64,000 nucleotides of DNA from Bacillus_BD sp963787345 (GCA_963787345.1 CAWBCW010000011.1:62001-126000); one strand, 5' to 3'. Numbered from the stretch's first letter, positions 41,841 through 50,738 are shown. Notes: a model not told the origin generated them from the sequence alone. Program-made: numbers and translations.

Positions 41841-43676
41841 ATGAGTAAAATTATTGGTATTGACTTAGGTACAACAAACTCTTGTGTATCTGTTTTAGAA
41901 GGCGGGGAGCCTAAAGTAATCCCAAATCCAGAAGGGAACCGTACAACTCCATCTGTAGTGTCATTTAAAAATGGTGAGCGTCAAGTTGGGGAAGTTGCAA
42001 AGCGTCAAGCAGTTACGAACCCGAACACAGTAATGAGTGTTAAACGTCATATGGGAACAAGTTATAAAGTGGAAGTAGAAGGGAAAGAATACAGCCCTCA
42101 AGAAATTTCAGCTATTATTCTGCAAAATTTGAAAGCTACTGCTGAAAGCTACCTTGGTGAAGAAGTGACAAAAGCGGTTGTTACCGTTCCAGCTTACTTC
42201 AATGATGCAGAACGACAAGCAACAAAAGATGCTGGTAAAATTGCTGGATTGGAAGTTGAGCGTATTATTAACGAACCAACTGCTGCAGCACTTTCTTATG
42301 GTCTTGATAAAACGGATGAAGATCAAACAATTCTCGTATATGACCTTGGCGGTGGTACATTTGATGTATCGATTCTAGAACTAGGTGACGGTGTTTTTGA
42401 AGTAAAAGCGACTGCAGGGGATAACAAACTTGGCGGAGACGACTTTGACCAAGTAATCATTGATTATTTAGTTGATGAATTCCGTAAAGAAAATGGAATT
42501 GATCTTTCAAAAGATAAAATGGCTGTACAACGCTTAAAAGATGCGGCTGAAAAAGCGAAAAAGGATCTATCAGGTGTAACAAGCACACAAATTTCTTTAC
42601 CATTTATTACTGCCGGTGAAGCAGGTCCATTGCATCTAGAAGTGACAATGACTCGCGCGAAATTTGAAGAGCTTTCTTCTCATTTAGTTGAACGTACAAT
42701 GGGGCCGACTCGTCAGGCATTAAGTGATGCTGGATTATCTCCATCTGAACTTGATAAAGTTATTCTTGTAGGTGGTTCAACACGTATTCCGGCTGTACAA
42801 GAAGCGATTCAAAAAGCAACGGGTAAAGAACCACATAAAGGGGTAAACCCAGACGAAGTCGTTGCAATGGGCGCAGCTATTCAAGGTGGAGTTATTTCTG
42901 GTGATGTGAAAGACGTCGTATTACTTGACGTTACACCACTTTCACTTGGTATTGAAACAATGGGCGGCGTATCGACAAAATTAATTGATCGTAATACGAC
43001 AATCCCAACATCGAAATCGCAAGTATTCTCAACAGCGGCAGATAATCAAACAGCTGTAGATATTCATGTATTACAAGGTGAACGTCAAATGGCTGCAGAC
43101 AACAAAACACTTGGCCGCTTCCAATTAACGGATATTCCTCCAGCACCAAGAGGAATTCCACAAATTGAAGTAACGTTCGATATCGATAAGAACGGGATTG
43201 TGAATGTTCGTGCGAAAGACCTTGGTACGAATAAAGAGCAAGCCATTACGATTAAATCATCTACAGGACTATCTGATGATGAAATCGATCGCATGGTTAA
43301 AGAAGCGGAAATGAATGCGGAAGAGGATCAAAAGCGTAAAGAAGAAGCGGAGCTTCGTAATGAAGCAGACCAATTAGTCTTTACGGTTGATAAAACATTG
43401 AAAGATTTAGAAGGTAAAGTCGACGAAGCTGAAGTGACAAAAGCAACCGAAGCAAAAGAGGCATTACAAGCGGCGATTGAGAAAAATGATTTAGAAGAAA
43501 TTCGTACGAAAAAAGACGCTCTTCAAGAAATCGTTCAAAACTTATCAGTGAAGCTTTATGAAGAAGCTTCCAAACAAGCACAAGCTGCTCAAGGTGCTGA
43601 AGGTACAGATGACAGCAAAGGCAGCGACGATAATGTAGTAGACGCTGAATTTGAAGAAGTTAAAGACGACAAATAA
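41841..43676 (+). CDS. dnaK: molecular chaperone DnaK (Hsp70)
   Basis: A 611-residue Hsp70. The ATPase domain begins IIGIDLGTTNSCVSV and includes VYDLGGGTFDVSIL and VGGSTRIPAV; the substrate-binding domain begins near DVTPLSLGIETMGG; the C-terminus ends in an acidic tail (VVDAEFEEVKDDK). It lacks the insertion of Gram-negative DnaK near the N-terminus, as usual in Firmicutes. ATG follows TGGAGGGAAGAAA. A terminator follows, separating most transcription from dnaJ. Confidence 0.99.
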   Translation: MSKIIGIDLGTTNSCVSVLEGGEPKVIPNPEGNRTTPSVVSFKNGERQVGEVAKRQAVTNPNTVMSVKRHMGTSYKVEVEGKEYSPQEISAIILQNLKATAESYLGEEVTKAVVTVPAYFNDAERQATKDAGKIAGLEVERIINEPTAAALSYGLDKTDEDQTILVYDLGGGTFDVSILELGDGVFEVKATAGDNKLGGDDFDQVIIDYLVDEFRKENGIDLSKDKMAVQRLKDAAEKAKKDLSGVTSTQISLPFITAGEAGPLHLEVTMTRAKFEELSSHLVERTMGPTRQALSDAGLSPSELDKVILVGGSTRIPAVQEAIQKATGKEPHKGVNPDEVVAMGAAIQGGVISGDVKDVVLLDVTPLSLGIETMGGVSTKLIDRNTTIPTSKSQVFSTAADNQTAVDIHVLQGERQMAADNKTLGRFQLTDIPPAPRGIPQIEVTFDIDKNGIVNVRAKDLGTNKEQAITIKSSTGLSDDEIDRMVKEAEMNAEEDQKRKEEAELRNEADQLVFTVDKTLKDLEGKVDEAEVTKATEAKEALQAAIEKNDLEEIRTKKDALQEIVQNLSVKLYEEASKQAQAAQGAEGTDDSKGSDDNVVDAEFEEVKDDK

Positions 43677-43680
43677 GAAA

Positions 43681-43720
43681 TGCGGAGGCGCCTTGCTCAG
43701 CTAGGTGCCGCAGCTAGACA
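43681..43720. repeat. minimal family 3 repeat relic, reverse orientation
   Basis: Forty bases directly after dnaK. Read on the minus strand they begin TGTCTAGCTGCGG and contain GCTGAGCAAGGCGC, a 14-base sequence identical to one at the end of the 218-bp copy (21893-21906). The interior of the element is missing. Confidence 0.6.
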
Positions 43721-43747
43721 AATAATAACTTATTTTTAAAAAGATAG

Positions 43748-43790
43748 AAAAGTCAAAGTCAGGTATAGCTTGGCTTTGACTTTTATTTTT
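43748..43790 (+). terminator. terminator after dnaK
   Basis: AAAAGTCAAAG pairs with CTTTGACTTTT and is followed by ATTTTT. Confidence 0.88.
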
Positions 43791-43810
43791 AGGTTTGTTT
43801 TTAAATATAG

Positions 43811-43876
43811 GCCATTGGTACACATGCGAATGGTTCTATTCGTTAGCATAGCGTAATGGGTATGTGTACTAGTGGC
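43811..43876. repeat. palindromic intergenic repeat, family 1, copy C
   Basis: A 66-bp copy with outer arms GCCATTGGTACACATGCG and TATGTGTACTAGTGGC, close to a perfect complement over about 12 bases per side. It lies in the 318-bp dnaK-dnaJ gap between the terminator and the dnaJ promoter. Confidence 0.82.
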
Positions 43877-43926
43877 GGAAAATAACTGTAAAAAGTTTAC
43901 AAAGGCAGACTTAAAAAGAGAAAAGA

Positions 43927-43956
43927 TTGCAAGTAGCTATTGTAAGATGCTACAAT
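43927..43956 (+). promoter_or_regulatory. sigma-A promoter for dnaJ
   Basis: TTGCAA (43927-43932), 18-bp spacer, TACAAT (43951-43956), about 40 bp before the dnaJ start. It suggests dnaJ-prmA-rsmE-mtaB has a promoter independent of CIRCE. Confidence 0.6.
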
Positions 43957-43994
43957 AAATTTTATGTGAAAAGATTCGGGGAGTGGCAATCATC

Positions 43995-45113
43995 ATGGAT
44001 AAAAGGGATTATTATGAGGTACTTGGCGTAAGTAATGGTGCATCAAAGGATGAAATTAAAAAAGCATATCGTAAGCTTTCAAAAAAATACCATCCAGATA
44101 TTAATAAAGAGCCGGGAGCGGATGAAAAGTTTAAAGAACTGGCAGAAGCTTATGAAGTGCTAAGTGACGATCAAAAGCGTGCTCAATACGACCAATTCGG
44201 TCATACCGATCCAAACCAAGGTTTTGGCGGTGGTGGAGACTTTGGTGGTTTTGGCGGCTTTGAAGATATTTTCAGCACGTTCTTTGGCGGCGGCGGTTCA
44301 AGACGTCGTGATCCGAATGCACCAAGACAAGGTGCTGATCTACAATATACGATGTCCTTAAACTTTGAAGATGCCGTATTTGGTAAAGAAACTGAAATTG
44401 AAATTCCGCGCGAAGAAAATTGTGACACTTGTAATGGATCAGGTGCAAAAAAAGGAACGAAGCCAGAAACCTGTTCACATTGTCAAGGAAGCGGTCAATT
44501 AAATATTGAACAAAATACACCGTTTGGGAAAATTGTGAATAGACGAGTATGTAATTATTGTCACGGTACTGGTCAAGAAATTAAACACAAATGTTCAACA
44601 TGTAACGGAGCAGGACGCGTGAAAAAGCGTCGCGTAATTTCCGTCAAAATCCCTGCTGGAATTGATGATGGGCAGCAATTACGCGTGGCTGGTCAAGGGG
44701 AACCAGGGATAAATGGTGGTCCGGCTGGTGATTTATATGTTGTATTCCACATTCGTTCACATGAATACTTTGAACGAGATGGGGATGATGTATACTGTGA
44801 AATGCCGCTAACTTATGTGCAGGCAGCACTCGGGGATGAACTTGAGGTTCCAACGTTACATGGAAAAGTAAAATTAAAAGTTCCTGCTGGTACACAAACA
44901 GGAACCAAATTCCGTTTGCGTGGAAAAGGAGTTCCTAATGTAAGGGGCCGTGGAATCGGTGATCAGCATATAATCGTGAAAGTGATCACGCCGACGAAGC
45001 TGTCAGAAAGGCAAAAGCAGCTGCTTCAAGAATTTGCGGAAGTCAGTGGTCCAATGCCAAAAGAAGAAGAAGGTTTTTTTGACAAAATGAAAAGAGCCTT
45101 TAAAGGAGAATAA
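43995..45113 (+). CDS. dnaJ: chaperone DnaJ (Hsp40)
   Basis: DnaJ stimulates DnaK ATPase and delivers substrates. The 372-residue type I protein has the J domain (YHPDIN with HPD), a Gly/Phe-rich region (GFGGGGDFGGFGG), four CxxCxGxG zinc repeats (CDTCNGSG, CSHCQGSG, CNYCHGTG, CSTCNGAG) and the C-terminal client-binding domain. ATG 43995 follows GGGGAG; GTG 43983 overlaps that site. Confidence 0.98.
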   Translation: MDKRDYYEVLGVSNGASKDEIKKAYRKLSKKYHPDINKEPGADEKFKELAEAYEVLSDDQKRAQYDQFGHTDPNQGFGGGGDFGGFGGFEDIFSTFFGGGGSRRRDPNAPRQGADLQYTMSLNFEDAVFGKETEIEIPREENCDTCNGSGAKKGTKPETCSHCQGSGQLNIEQNTPFGKIVNRRVCNYCHGTGQEIKHKCSTCNGAGRVKKRRVISVKIPAGIDDGQQLRVAGQGEPGINGGPAGDLYVVFHIRSHEYFERDGDDVYCEMPLTYVQAALGDELEVPTLHGKVKLKVPAGTQTGTKFRLRGKGVPNVRGRGIGDQHIIVKVITPTKLSERQKQLLQEFAEVSGPMPKEEEGFFDKMKRAFKGE

Positions 45114-45132
45114 GAAATAGGAGTTGTTTGGG

Positions 45133-46071
45133 TTGAAGTGGTCCGAAATTAGTATTCATACAACAAATGAAGCGGTTGAACCGATTTCAAATATTTTACA
45201 TGAAGCTGGAGCAAGTGGGGTTGTTATTGAAGATCCGTATGAACTTGTGAAAGAGAGGGAAGATCAATTCGGAGAAATCTACCAACTCAATCCAAAAGAT
45301 TATCCTGAAGAAGGCGTCGTTGTCAAAGCTTATATGCCAGTTAATGATTCTTTAGGTGAAACAGTTGATGAAATTAAAGAAGCGATTAATCATTTAATTC
45401 AATTTAACATCAATATCGGGAAAAACAGTGTGTCTCTCTCAGAAGTAAATGAGGAAGAATGGGCAACGGCTTGGAAGAAGTATTATCATCCTGTAAAAAT
45501 TTCGGAGCGGTTTACCATTGTGCCATCATGGGAGGAATACACACCAGATAGCGATAATGAATTAATCATTGAATTAGATCCTGGGATGGCGTTTGGTACA
45601 GGGACACATCCTACAACGGTAATGAGTATTAGAGGGTTGGAAAAGATTGTCCAAAAAGATGATACCGTTATTGATGTCGGGACAGGTTCAGGTGTTTTAA
45701 GCATTGCTGCTGCCATGTTAGGCGCAAAAAGTGTGACTGCATTAGATTTGGATGAGGTCGCAGTTGAATCTGCTAAGATGAATATTAAGCTCAACAAAGT
45801 ACATCAGGTTGTTGATATTTTTCAAAATAACTTACTGGAAGGAATTCAAGAAAGTGCTGATGTTATTGTAGCTAATATTCTTGCAGAGGTCATTGTTCGT
45901 TTTACCGATGATGCAGCAAAATGTTTAAAGCAAGGCGGCTATTTTATCACGGCTGGCATTATCGAGCAGAAGAAAGATGTCGTGAAAGAGTCACTAGAAG
46001 CTGCAGGATTCCAAATTGAAGAGACTCTAGAAATGGAAGATTGGGTTTCTTTTATAGCTAGAAAAAAATAA
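45133..46071 (+). CDS. prmA: ribosomal protein L11 methyltransferase
   Basis: PrmA trimethylates ribosomal protein L11. The 312-residue product has the N-terminal substrate-recognition domain and a C-terminal methyltransferase domain with MAFGTGTHPTT, VIDVGTGSGVLSIAA and ANILAEVI. TTG 45133 (MKWSEISIHTT, the family start) follows AGGAG; the frame is open to 45124 without support. It is 19 nt after dnaJ and probably cotranscribed. Confidence 0.95.
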   Translation: MKWSEISIHTTNEAVEPISNILHEAGASGVVIEDPYELVKEREDQFGEIYQLNPKDYPEEGVVVKAYMPVNDSLGETVDEIKEAINHLIQFNINIGKNSVSLSEVNEEEWATAWKKYYHPVKISERFTIVPSWEEYTPDSDNELIIELDPGMAFGTGTHPTTVMSIRGLEKIVQKDDTVIDVGTGSGVLSIAAAMLGAKSVTALDLDEVAVESAKMNIKLNKVHQVVDIFQNNLLEGIQESADVIVANILAEVIVRFTDDAAKCLKQGGYFITAGIIEQKKDVVKESLEAAGFQIEETLEMEDWVSFIARKK

Positions 46072-46081
46072 TGAAATGTTC

Positions 46082-46113
46082 AAGGGTTCTGTGTGATGCA
46101 CAGCCCTTTTTAT
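46082..46113 (+). terminator. hairpin with T tail after prmA
   Basis: AAGGG and CTGTG pair with CACAG and CCCTT across a two-base bulge, followed by TTTATT. It ends shortly before the rsmE binding site. Confidence 0.75.
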
Positions 46114-46133
46114 TCATGTAGGAGGCACTTTCC

Positions 46134-46883
46134 ATGCAGCGTTATTTTGTCCAATATTCATCTGCAGAAAACACATTTCAAATAACTGGAGAAGACTCTA
46201 GACATATTGTTAAAGTAATGCGTATGCAAGAGGACGATGAAATCATTTGTGTAACAAAAGATCATAAACCGGCTCGGTGCAAAATTACAAACATTTCCAA
46301 TGAGCAAGTGACGGTAGAAGTAGTACAATGGTTGGAGGAATCGGTTGAACTTCCTGTTGACATTTCAATTGTGAGCGGCTTGCCTAAAGGGGATAAGTTG
46401 GACCTGATTATTCAAAAAGGGACAGAGCTAGGTGCCGCACAGTTTATCCCTTTTATTGCAGCCCGTTCTATCGTAAAATGGGATGAGAAAAAGGCAGATA
46501 AAAAAATCAGCAGATGGCAAAAAATTGCTAAAGAAGCAGCCGAACAATCCCATCGAAATGTGGTTCCGACCGTTGAACATCCTGCGAGCTTATCTTCTTT
46601 AATTAAAAAGAGTGAACAATATGATGTGAAATTAATCGCTTATGAAGAAGAGTCTAGACAAGGCGAGAAGCAGAACCTTGTGAAAAGCCTGCAATCGTTA
46701 AAAGAAGGTGGTTCTCTTTTGATTGTTTTTGGGCCAGAGGGCGGTTTGACGATTCAGGAAGTGGAAAAACTCCATGAACATGGGTTTATTAGCTGTGGAC
46801 TTGGTCCGCGAATCTTAAGGACAGAAACAGCACCATTGTATTTATTATCTGCAGTTTCTTACCAATTAGAATTATTGAGGTGA
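46134..46883 (+). CDS. rsmE: 16S rRNA (uracil-1498-N3)-methyltransferase RsmE
   Basis: RsmE methylates U1498 of 16S rRNA. The 249-residue SPOUT-class protein has an N-terminal PUA-like domain (DSRHIVKVMRMQEDDEI) and the knotted SAM-binding C-terminus (IVFGPEGGLTIQEVE, LGPRILRTETAPLYLL). ATG follows TAGGAGGCACTTTCC. It is 7 nt from mtaB, forming a translation-modification pair. Confidence 0.96.
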   Translation: MQRYFVQYSSAENTFQITGEDSRHIVKVMRMQEDDEIICVTKDHKPARCKITNISNEQVTVEVVQWLEESVELPVDISIVSGLPKGDKLDLIIQKGTELGAAQFIPFIAARSIVKWDEKKADKKISRWQKIAKEAAEQSHRNVVPTVEHPASLSSLIKKSEQYDVKLIAYEEESRQGEKQNLVKSLQSLKEGGSLLIVFGPEGGLTIQEVEKLHEHGFISCGLGPRILRTETAPLYLLSAVSYQLELLR

Positions 46884-46890
46884 AGTTTAA

Positions 46891-48228
46891 ATGCAAAAAG
46901 TTGCATTCCATACATTAGGTTGTAAAGTTAACCATTACGAAACTGAAGCGATTTGGCAATTGTTTAAGCAAGATAGCTATGAGCGTGTAGATTTTGATGA
47001 AAGATCAGATGTTTATATTATTAATACGTGCACAGTGACAAATACAGGAGATAAAAAGAGTCGCCAAATCATTCGGCGTGCGATTCGAAAAAATCCTGAT
47101 GCTGTTATTTGTGTTACTGGCTGTTACGCTCAAACATCACCAGCTGAAATTATGGACATTCCTGGAGTTGATATTGTTATTGGAACTCAGGACCGTATCA
47201 AAATGTTGGACTATATCGACCAATATCGAAAAGAACGTCAGCCGATTAATGCAGTCGGTAATATTATGAAAAGCCGCGTATATGAAGAATTGGACGTTCC
47301 TGCTTTTACTGACCGTACAAGGGCTTCATTAAAGATTCAAGAAGGATGTAATAACTTCTGTACATTTTGTATTATTCCGTGGGCAAGAGGATTAATGCGT
47401 TCACGTGATCCTCAGGAAGTCATCCGCCAAGCGCAACAGCTTGTTGACGCAGGATATAAAGAAATTGTCTTAACTGGAATTCATACAGGAGGATATGGGG
47501 CAGACCTTAAAGATTATGATCTGGCTATGCTTCTTAGTGATTTAGAGGCCAATGTAAAAGGATTAAAGCGCCTGCGAATTTCTTCAATTGAGGCTAGTCA
47601 AATTACGGATGACGTAATCGAAGTGATCAAAAAGTCTAAAGTGATTGTTAGACATTTGCATATTCCCCTTCAATCAGGTTCAGATACGGTTTTAAAGAGA
47701 ATGAGAAGAAAATACACAATGGAGTCTTTTGCAGAAAGATTAGTGAAATTACGTGAAATTATGCCTGATTTAGCAGTAACTTCAGATGTGATTGTTGGTT
47801 TCCCTGGCGAAACAGAAGAAGAGTTTATGGAAACGTATAATTTTGTTAAAGATCATGAATTCTCAGAGCTTCATGTGTTTCCATATTCAAAACGGACTGG
47901 GACACCTGCCGCAAGAATGGAAGATCAAATTGACGAAGAAGTTAAAAATGAACGTGTCCATCGTTTAATTACATTATCCGATCAACTTGCAAAAGAATAT
48001 GCTTCTAAATTCGAAGGTCAAGTACTAGAAGTGATTCCAGAAGAAAGTCATGAAGAAGGATTGTATATCGGCTATACAGATAATTACTTAAAAGTGATCT
48101 TTCCAGGGACAGAAGAAATGGTTGGAGAACTAGTGAAAGTAAAAATTGAAAAAGCTGGCTATCCATATAACGAAGGTAAATTTGTGCGTGTGTTAGAAGA
48201 ATCGAAATTAGAAGATGAAGCGGTGTAA
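46891..48228 (+). CDS. mtaB: tRNA t6A37 methylthiotransferase MtaB
   Basis: MtaB (YqeV) converts t6A to ms2t6A at tRNA position 37. The 445-residue protein has the N-terminal MTTase domain with three cluster cysteines (LGCKVNHYE, NTCTVTN, VTGCYAQ), the radical SAM motif CNNFCTFC, and a C-terminal TRAM domain. ATG follows GAGGTGAAGTTTAA. Together with trmR and trhP1/P2 elsewhere in the window it contributes to anticodon-loop modification. Confidence 0.96.
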   Translation: MQKVAFHTLGCKVNHYETEAIWQLFKQDSYERVDFDERSDVYIINTCTVTNTGDKKSRQIIRRAIRKNPDAVICVTGCYAQTSPAEIMDIPGVDIVIGTQDRIKMLDYIDQYRKERQPINAVGNIMKSRVYEELDVPAFTDRTRASLKIQEGCNNFCTFCIIPWARGLMRSRDPQEVIRQAQQLVDAGYKEIVLTGIHTGGYGADLKDYDLAMLLSDLEANVKGLKRLRISSIEASQITDDVIEVIKKSKVIVRHLHIPLQSGSDTVLKRMRRKYTMESFAERLVKLREIMPDLAVTSDVIVGFPGETEEEFMETYNFVKDHEFSELHVFPYSKRTGTPAARMEDQIDEEVKNERVHRLITLSDQLAKEYASKFEGQVLEVIPEESHEEGLYIGYTDNYLKVIFPGTEEMVGELVKVKIEKAGYPYNEGKFVRVLEESKLEDEAV

Positions 48229-48240
48229 CTCCATTTGATT

Positions 48241-48275
48241 AGGAACTGTATATTTGCAGTTCCTTTTTATTTTTT
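48241..48275 (+). terminator. terminator after mtaB
   Basis: AGGAACTG pairs with CAGTTCCT, followed by TTTTATTTTTT. Confidence 0.9.
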
Positions 48276-48332
48276 CGGAGATGCTGTGCTATCATAAAAT
48301 CAAATACATACAATCCAATGAGAGGAAGATCG

Positions 48333-49004
48333 ATGATGCCAGAAGAAATCGCTCAAATAATAGATCATACGCTATTAAAAGCAGATGCAACAAAAGAACA
48401 AATCCAAACACTTTGTGAGGAAGCAAAAGAATATAAATTCGCCTCGGTTTGTATTCATCCAGCATGGGTAAATTTTGCTAGTCAATTATTAACAGAAACA
48501 ACTGTCAAAGTATGTACGGTTATCGGTTTCCCGTTAGGAGCTTCAACATCTGATGTAAAGGCATTTGAAACAAAAGATGCCATCCGAAATGGAGCAACTG
48601 AAATAGACATGGTTATAAATATAGGGGCATTAAAGGACCGCGATTTGGACAAAGTAGAAAAAGATATCGCTGCAGTTGTAAAGGCTGCAAGCAAAAATGC
48701 GATTGTCAAAGTCATTATTGAAACTTGTTTATTGACGAATGAAGAAAAGGAGCTAGCTTGTGATATTGCGGTGAAAGCAGGAGCTCATTTTGTCAAAACC
48801 TCAACTGGCTTTGCGACGGGTGGTGCAACAATCCAAGATATCCAACAAATGCGTAAAACAGTTGGGCCCAAAATTGGCGTGAAGGCGTCAGGAGGTATTC
48901 GGACGTTAGAAGATGCAAAACAGATGATTGAGGCAGGAGCTTCAAGGATTGGTGCCAGTGCAGGGGTTAAAATTGTCAATGAAGCTAGGTCAAAAACCCA
49001 ATAA
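48333..49004 (+). CDS. deoC: deoxyribose-phosphate aldolase
   Basis: DeoC splits 2-deoxyribose 5-phosphate into acetaldehyde and glyceraldehyde 3-phosphate in nucleoside breakdown. The 223-residue product has IDHTLLKADAT, EIDMVINIGALKDR, the Schiff-base lysine in VKTSTGFATGGAT and KVIIETCLL. ATG 48333 (or 48336) follows AGAGGAAG; ATG 48318 overlaps that site. In B. subtilis this position, between mtaB and rpsU, is held by a different gene (yqeW), and deoC lies elsewhere. Confidence 0.95.
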   Translation: MMPEEIAQIIDHTLLKADATKEQIQTLCEEAKEYKFASVCIHPAWVNFASQLLTETTVKVCTVIGFPLGASTSDVKAFETKDAIRNGATEIDMVINIGALKDRDLDKVEKDIAAVVKAASKNAIVKVIIETCLLTNEEKELACDIAVKAGAHFVKTSTGFATGGATIQDIQQMRKTVGPKIGVKASGGIRTLEDAKQMIEAGASRIGASAGVKIVNEARSKTQ

Positions 49005-49048
49005 ACATTAATGCTTGAGAAAAACATTAATTGATCAATGAATTAGAG

Positions 49049-49077
49049 TTGACCTTGTTTCTTTGTTATATTATAAT
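49049..49077 (+). promoter_or_regulatory. strong sigma-A promoter for rpsU
   Basis: TTGACC (49049-49054), 17-bp spacer, TATAAT (49072-49077): 11 of 12 consensus bases. Transcription would start about 60 nt before rpsU. Confidence 0.85.
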
Positions 49078-49148
49078 TTACAAAGTACATGGGGTTTTTC
49101 TCGTGTATTCATGTTAGCGTGTTGTGTTCGGAGGGAGGGAAAGATAGA

Positions 49149-49325
49149 ATGTCTAATAAAACTGTCGTTCGTAAAAACGAATCGCTTGATGATGCTCTTC
49201 GACGTTTCAAACGTACTGTTTCTAAAGCAGGTACAATTCAAGAGGCTAGAAAGCGCGAATTTTATGAAAAGCCTAGCGTAAGACGTAAGAAGAAATCTGA
49301 GGCTGCAAGAAAACGCAAGTTCTAA
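49149..49325 (+). CDS. rpsU: 30S ribosomal protein S21
   Basis: A 58-residue basic protein beginning MSNKTVVRKNESLDDAL and ending SEAARKRKF, the usual S21 length. It sits near the anti-Shine-Dalgarno region of the 30S subunit. ATG 49149 follows GGAGGGAAAGATAGA; longer upstream frames are not family sequence. yqeY follows after 15 nt. Confidence 0.97.
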   Translation: MSNKTVVRKNESLDDALRRFKRTVSKAGTIQEARKREFYEKPSVRRKKKSEAARKRKF

Positions 49326-49340
49326 GAGAGGGTGTAATTT

Positions 49341-49784
49341 GTGAGTCTTCTCGAACGATTAAATTTCGATATGAAACAAGCGATGAAAAACAAGGAAAAA
49401 GATAAGCTTGGTGTCATCCGAATGATCAAAGCTGCCATCCAGAATGAATCCATTAAGGCTGGCCATGACTTATCACAAGAAGAAGAATTAACCGTGCTTT
49501 CACGTGAAGTGAAACAACGTAAAGATTCCCTCCATGAATTTGAAAAAGCAGATCGTGAAGATCTCGTTGAGAAAATTCGTACTGAATTGAAGTACGTAGA
49601 GTTATATATGCCCCAACAGTTATCAGAAGAAGAAGTTTCAGAAATAGTGAAACAAGCTATTGCTGAGGTCGGCGCTTCATCGAAGGCTGAGATGGGTAAA
49701 GTGATGTCTGTGATTATGCCTAAAGTAAAGGGTAAAGCAGATGGATCACTTATTAATAAACTTGTACAACAACACCTTTCATAA
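49341..49784 (+). CDS. yqeY: GatB/YqeY domain-containing protein
   Basis: A 147-residue protein of the YqeY family, homologous to the C-terminal tail domain of GatB (AspGlu-tRNA amidotransferase): LIKMIKAAIQNESI-like start (here VIRMIKAAIQNES), LKYVELYMPQQLSEEE and GKVMSVIMPKVKGKADGSLI. It may bind tRNA; its role is unknown. GTG 49341 is the start. rpsU-yqeY pairing is widely conserved. Confidence 0.94.
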   Translation: MSLLERLNFDMKQAMKNKEKDKLGVIRMIKAAIQNESIKAGHDLSQEEELTVLSREVKQRKDSLHEFEKADREDLVEKIRTELKYVELYMPQQLSEEEVSEIVKQAIAEVGASSKAEMGKVMSVIMPKVKGKADGSLINKLVQQHLS

Positions 49785-49808
49785 TTAACATTGATCATAA
49801 TTACGATT

Positions 49809-49842
49809 AAAGGGTCGCAGTTTTTAGCTGCGGCCTTTTTAA
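49809..49842 (+). terminator. terminator after yqeY
   Basis: AAAGGGTCGCAG pairs with CTGCGGCCTTT (small bulge) and is followed by TTAAAT after a T run. Confidence 0.85.
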
Positions 49843-49882
49843 ATGAAAGAAACCATGTTTCCCTTGAATTTCATTAAATAGG

Positions 49883-49908
49883 TGAAACTTATTTCCTTTT
49901 TGATCGTA
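49883..49908 (+). promoter_or_regulatory. sigma-W promoter of the nfeD-floA-yqfB operon
   Basis: TGAAAC (49883-49888), 16 bp, CGTA (49905-49908) matches the sigma-W consensus exactly. In B. subtilis the yqeZ-yqfA-yqfB operon is a known sigma-W target that contributes to resistance to the antimicrobial sublancin. Confidence 0.92.
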
Positions 49909-49945
49909 AGTTGTATTACACTTATGATAGAAAGGAGGTCACCTC

Positions 49946-50725
49946 GTGTATAGGAAGGTTTCTACAACCATTGTAAGTATGATTGCTGGTTTATTTATCT
50001 ATTCTCAACCCTTTCATGTCAGCGCTTCAGCTTTAGGCTCCAAAGGAGAAGTTAGCCACACTTTTTTTGATTCTTTTATCGAATTTTTGATTCATCCAAT
50101 TGTGATTCCTATTTTATTAACCATTGGCTTTGTAGGATTGATCGTTGAATTATTTACACCGCGTTTTGGATTAGCAGGAATCGTAGGAATTATCGCATTT
50201 CTTTTATACTTTTATGGCCATATGGTTGCTGGATTAGCTGGGATTGAGACATTTCTCTTGTTCGCTGGGGGAATTATCCTTATTTTATTAGAACTTGTTT
50301 TACCCGGGGGAATTCTTGGTATATTTGGTTTTGGTGCGGTATTAGCAAGTTTTTTTATGTCTGCCGCAAGTTTTGTTCATATTGGGATTTCATTATTAAT
50401 AGCTTTAACGATTTCAATTTTAGCCTGTATGGTGATGATAAAGGTGTTTGATAGAAAAATGAAGTTTTTCAAAAAGTTTATTTTAACGGACTCAACGAAT
50501 ACAGAAAGTGGATATGTATCCAATCAAAATCGAATGGAATTAATTGGGAAGAAGGGTCATGCGATGACTGATTTACGCCCATCTGGAACCGTCATTATTA
50601 ATGACGAACGGATTGATGTTGTAACAGAAGGCGGTTATATTGCAAAAGACACTCCCGTTAAGTTTATCAAAGTTGAAGGTTCGAGAATTGTAGTTAGAGA
50701 GTGGAAAGAAATGGATAACGAATAA
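49946..50725 (+). CDS. yqeZ: NfeD-family membrane protein, short form lacking the protease domain
   Basis: A 259-residue protein with a signal peptide or first membrane helix (ending near FHVSASA, residue ~29), four membrane segments (residues ~45-165) and a C-terminal OB-fold (IGKKGHAMTDLRPSGTVIINDERIDVV), the NfeD core. B. subtilis YqeZ has about 437 residues with an extra N-terminal ClpP-like protease domain, which is missing here. GTG 49946 follows AAAGGAGGTCA. It is paired with flotillin FloA, the usual NfeD partner. Confidence 0.88.
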   Translation: MYRKVSTTIVSMIAGLFIYSQPFHVSASALGSKGEVSHTFFDSFIEFLIHPIVIPILLTIGFVGLIVELFTPRFGLAGIVGIIAFLLYFYGHMVAGLAGIETFLLFAGGIILILLELVLPGGILGIFGFGAVLASFFMSAASFVHIGISLLIALTISILACMVMIKVFDRKMKFFKKFILTDSTNTESGYVSNQNRMELIGKKGHAMTDLRPSGTVIINDERIDVVTEGGYIAKDTPVKFIKVEGSRIVVREWKEMDNE

Positions 50726-50738
50726 AGGAGGAAGACGT

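Noticed and set aside
49322..49798. 158-codon reading frame antisense to yqeY
   Set aside because: It is a shadow of yqeY codons, Ser-rich with no family features and no binding site.
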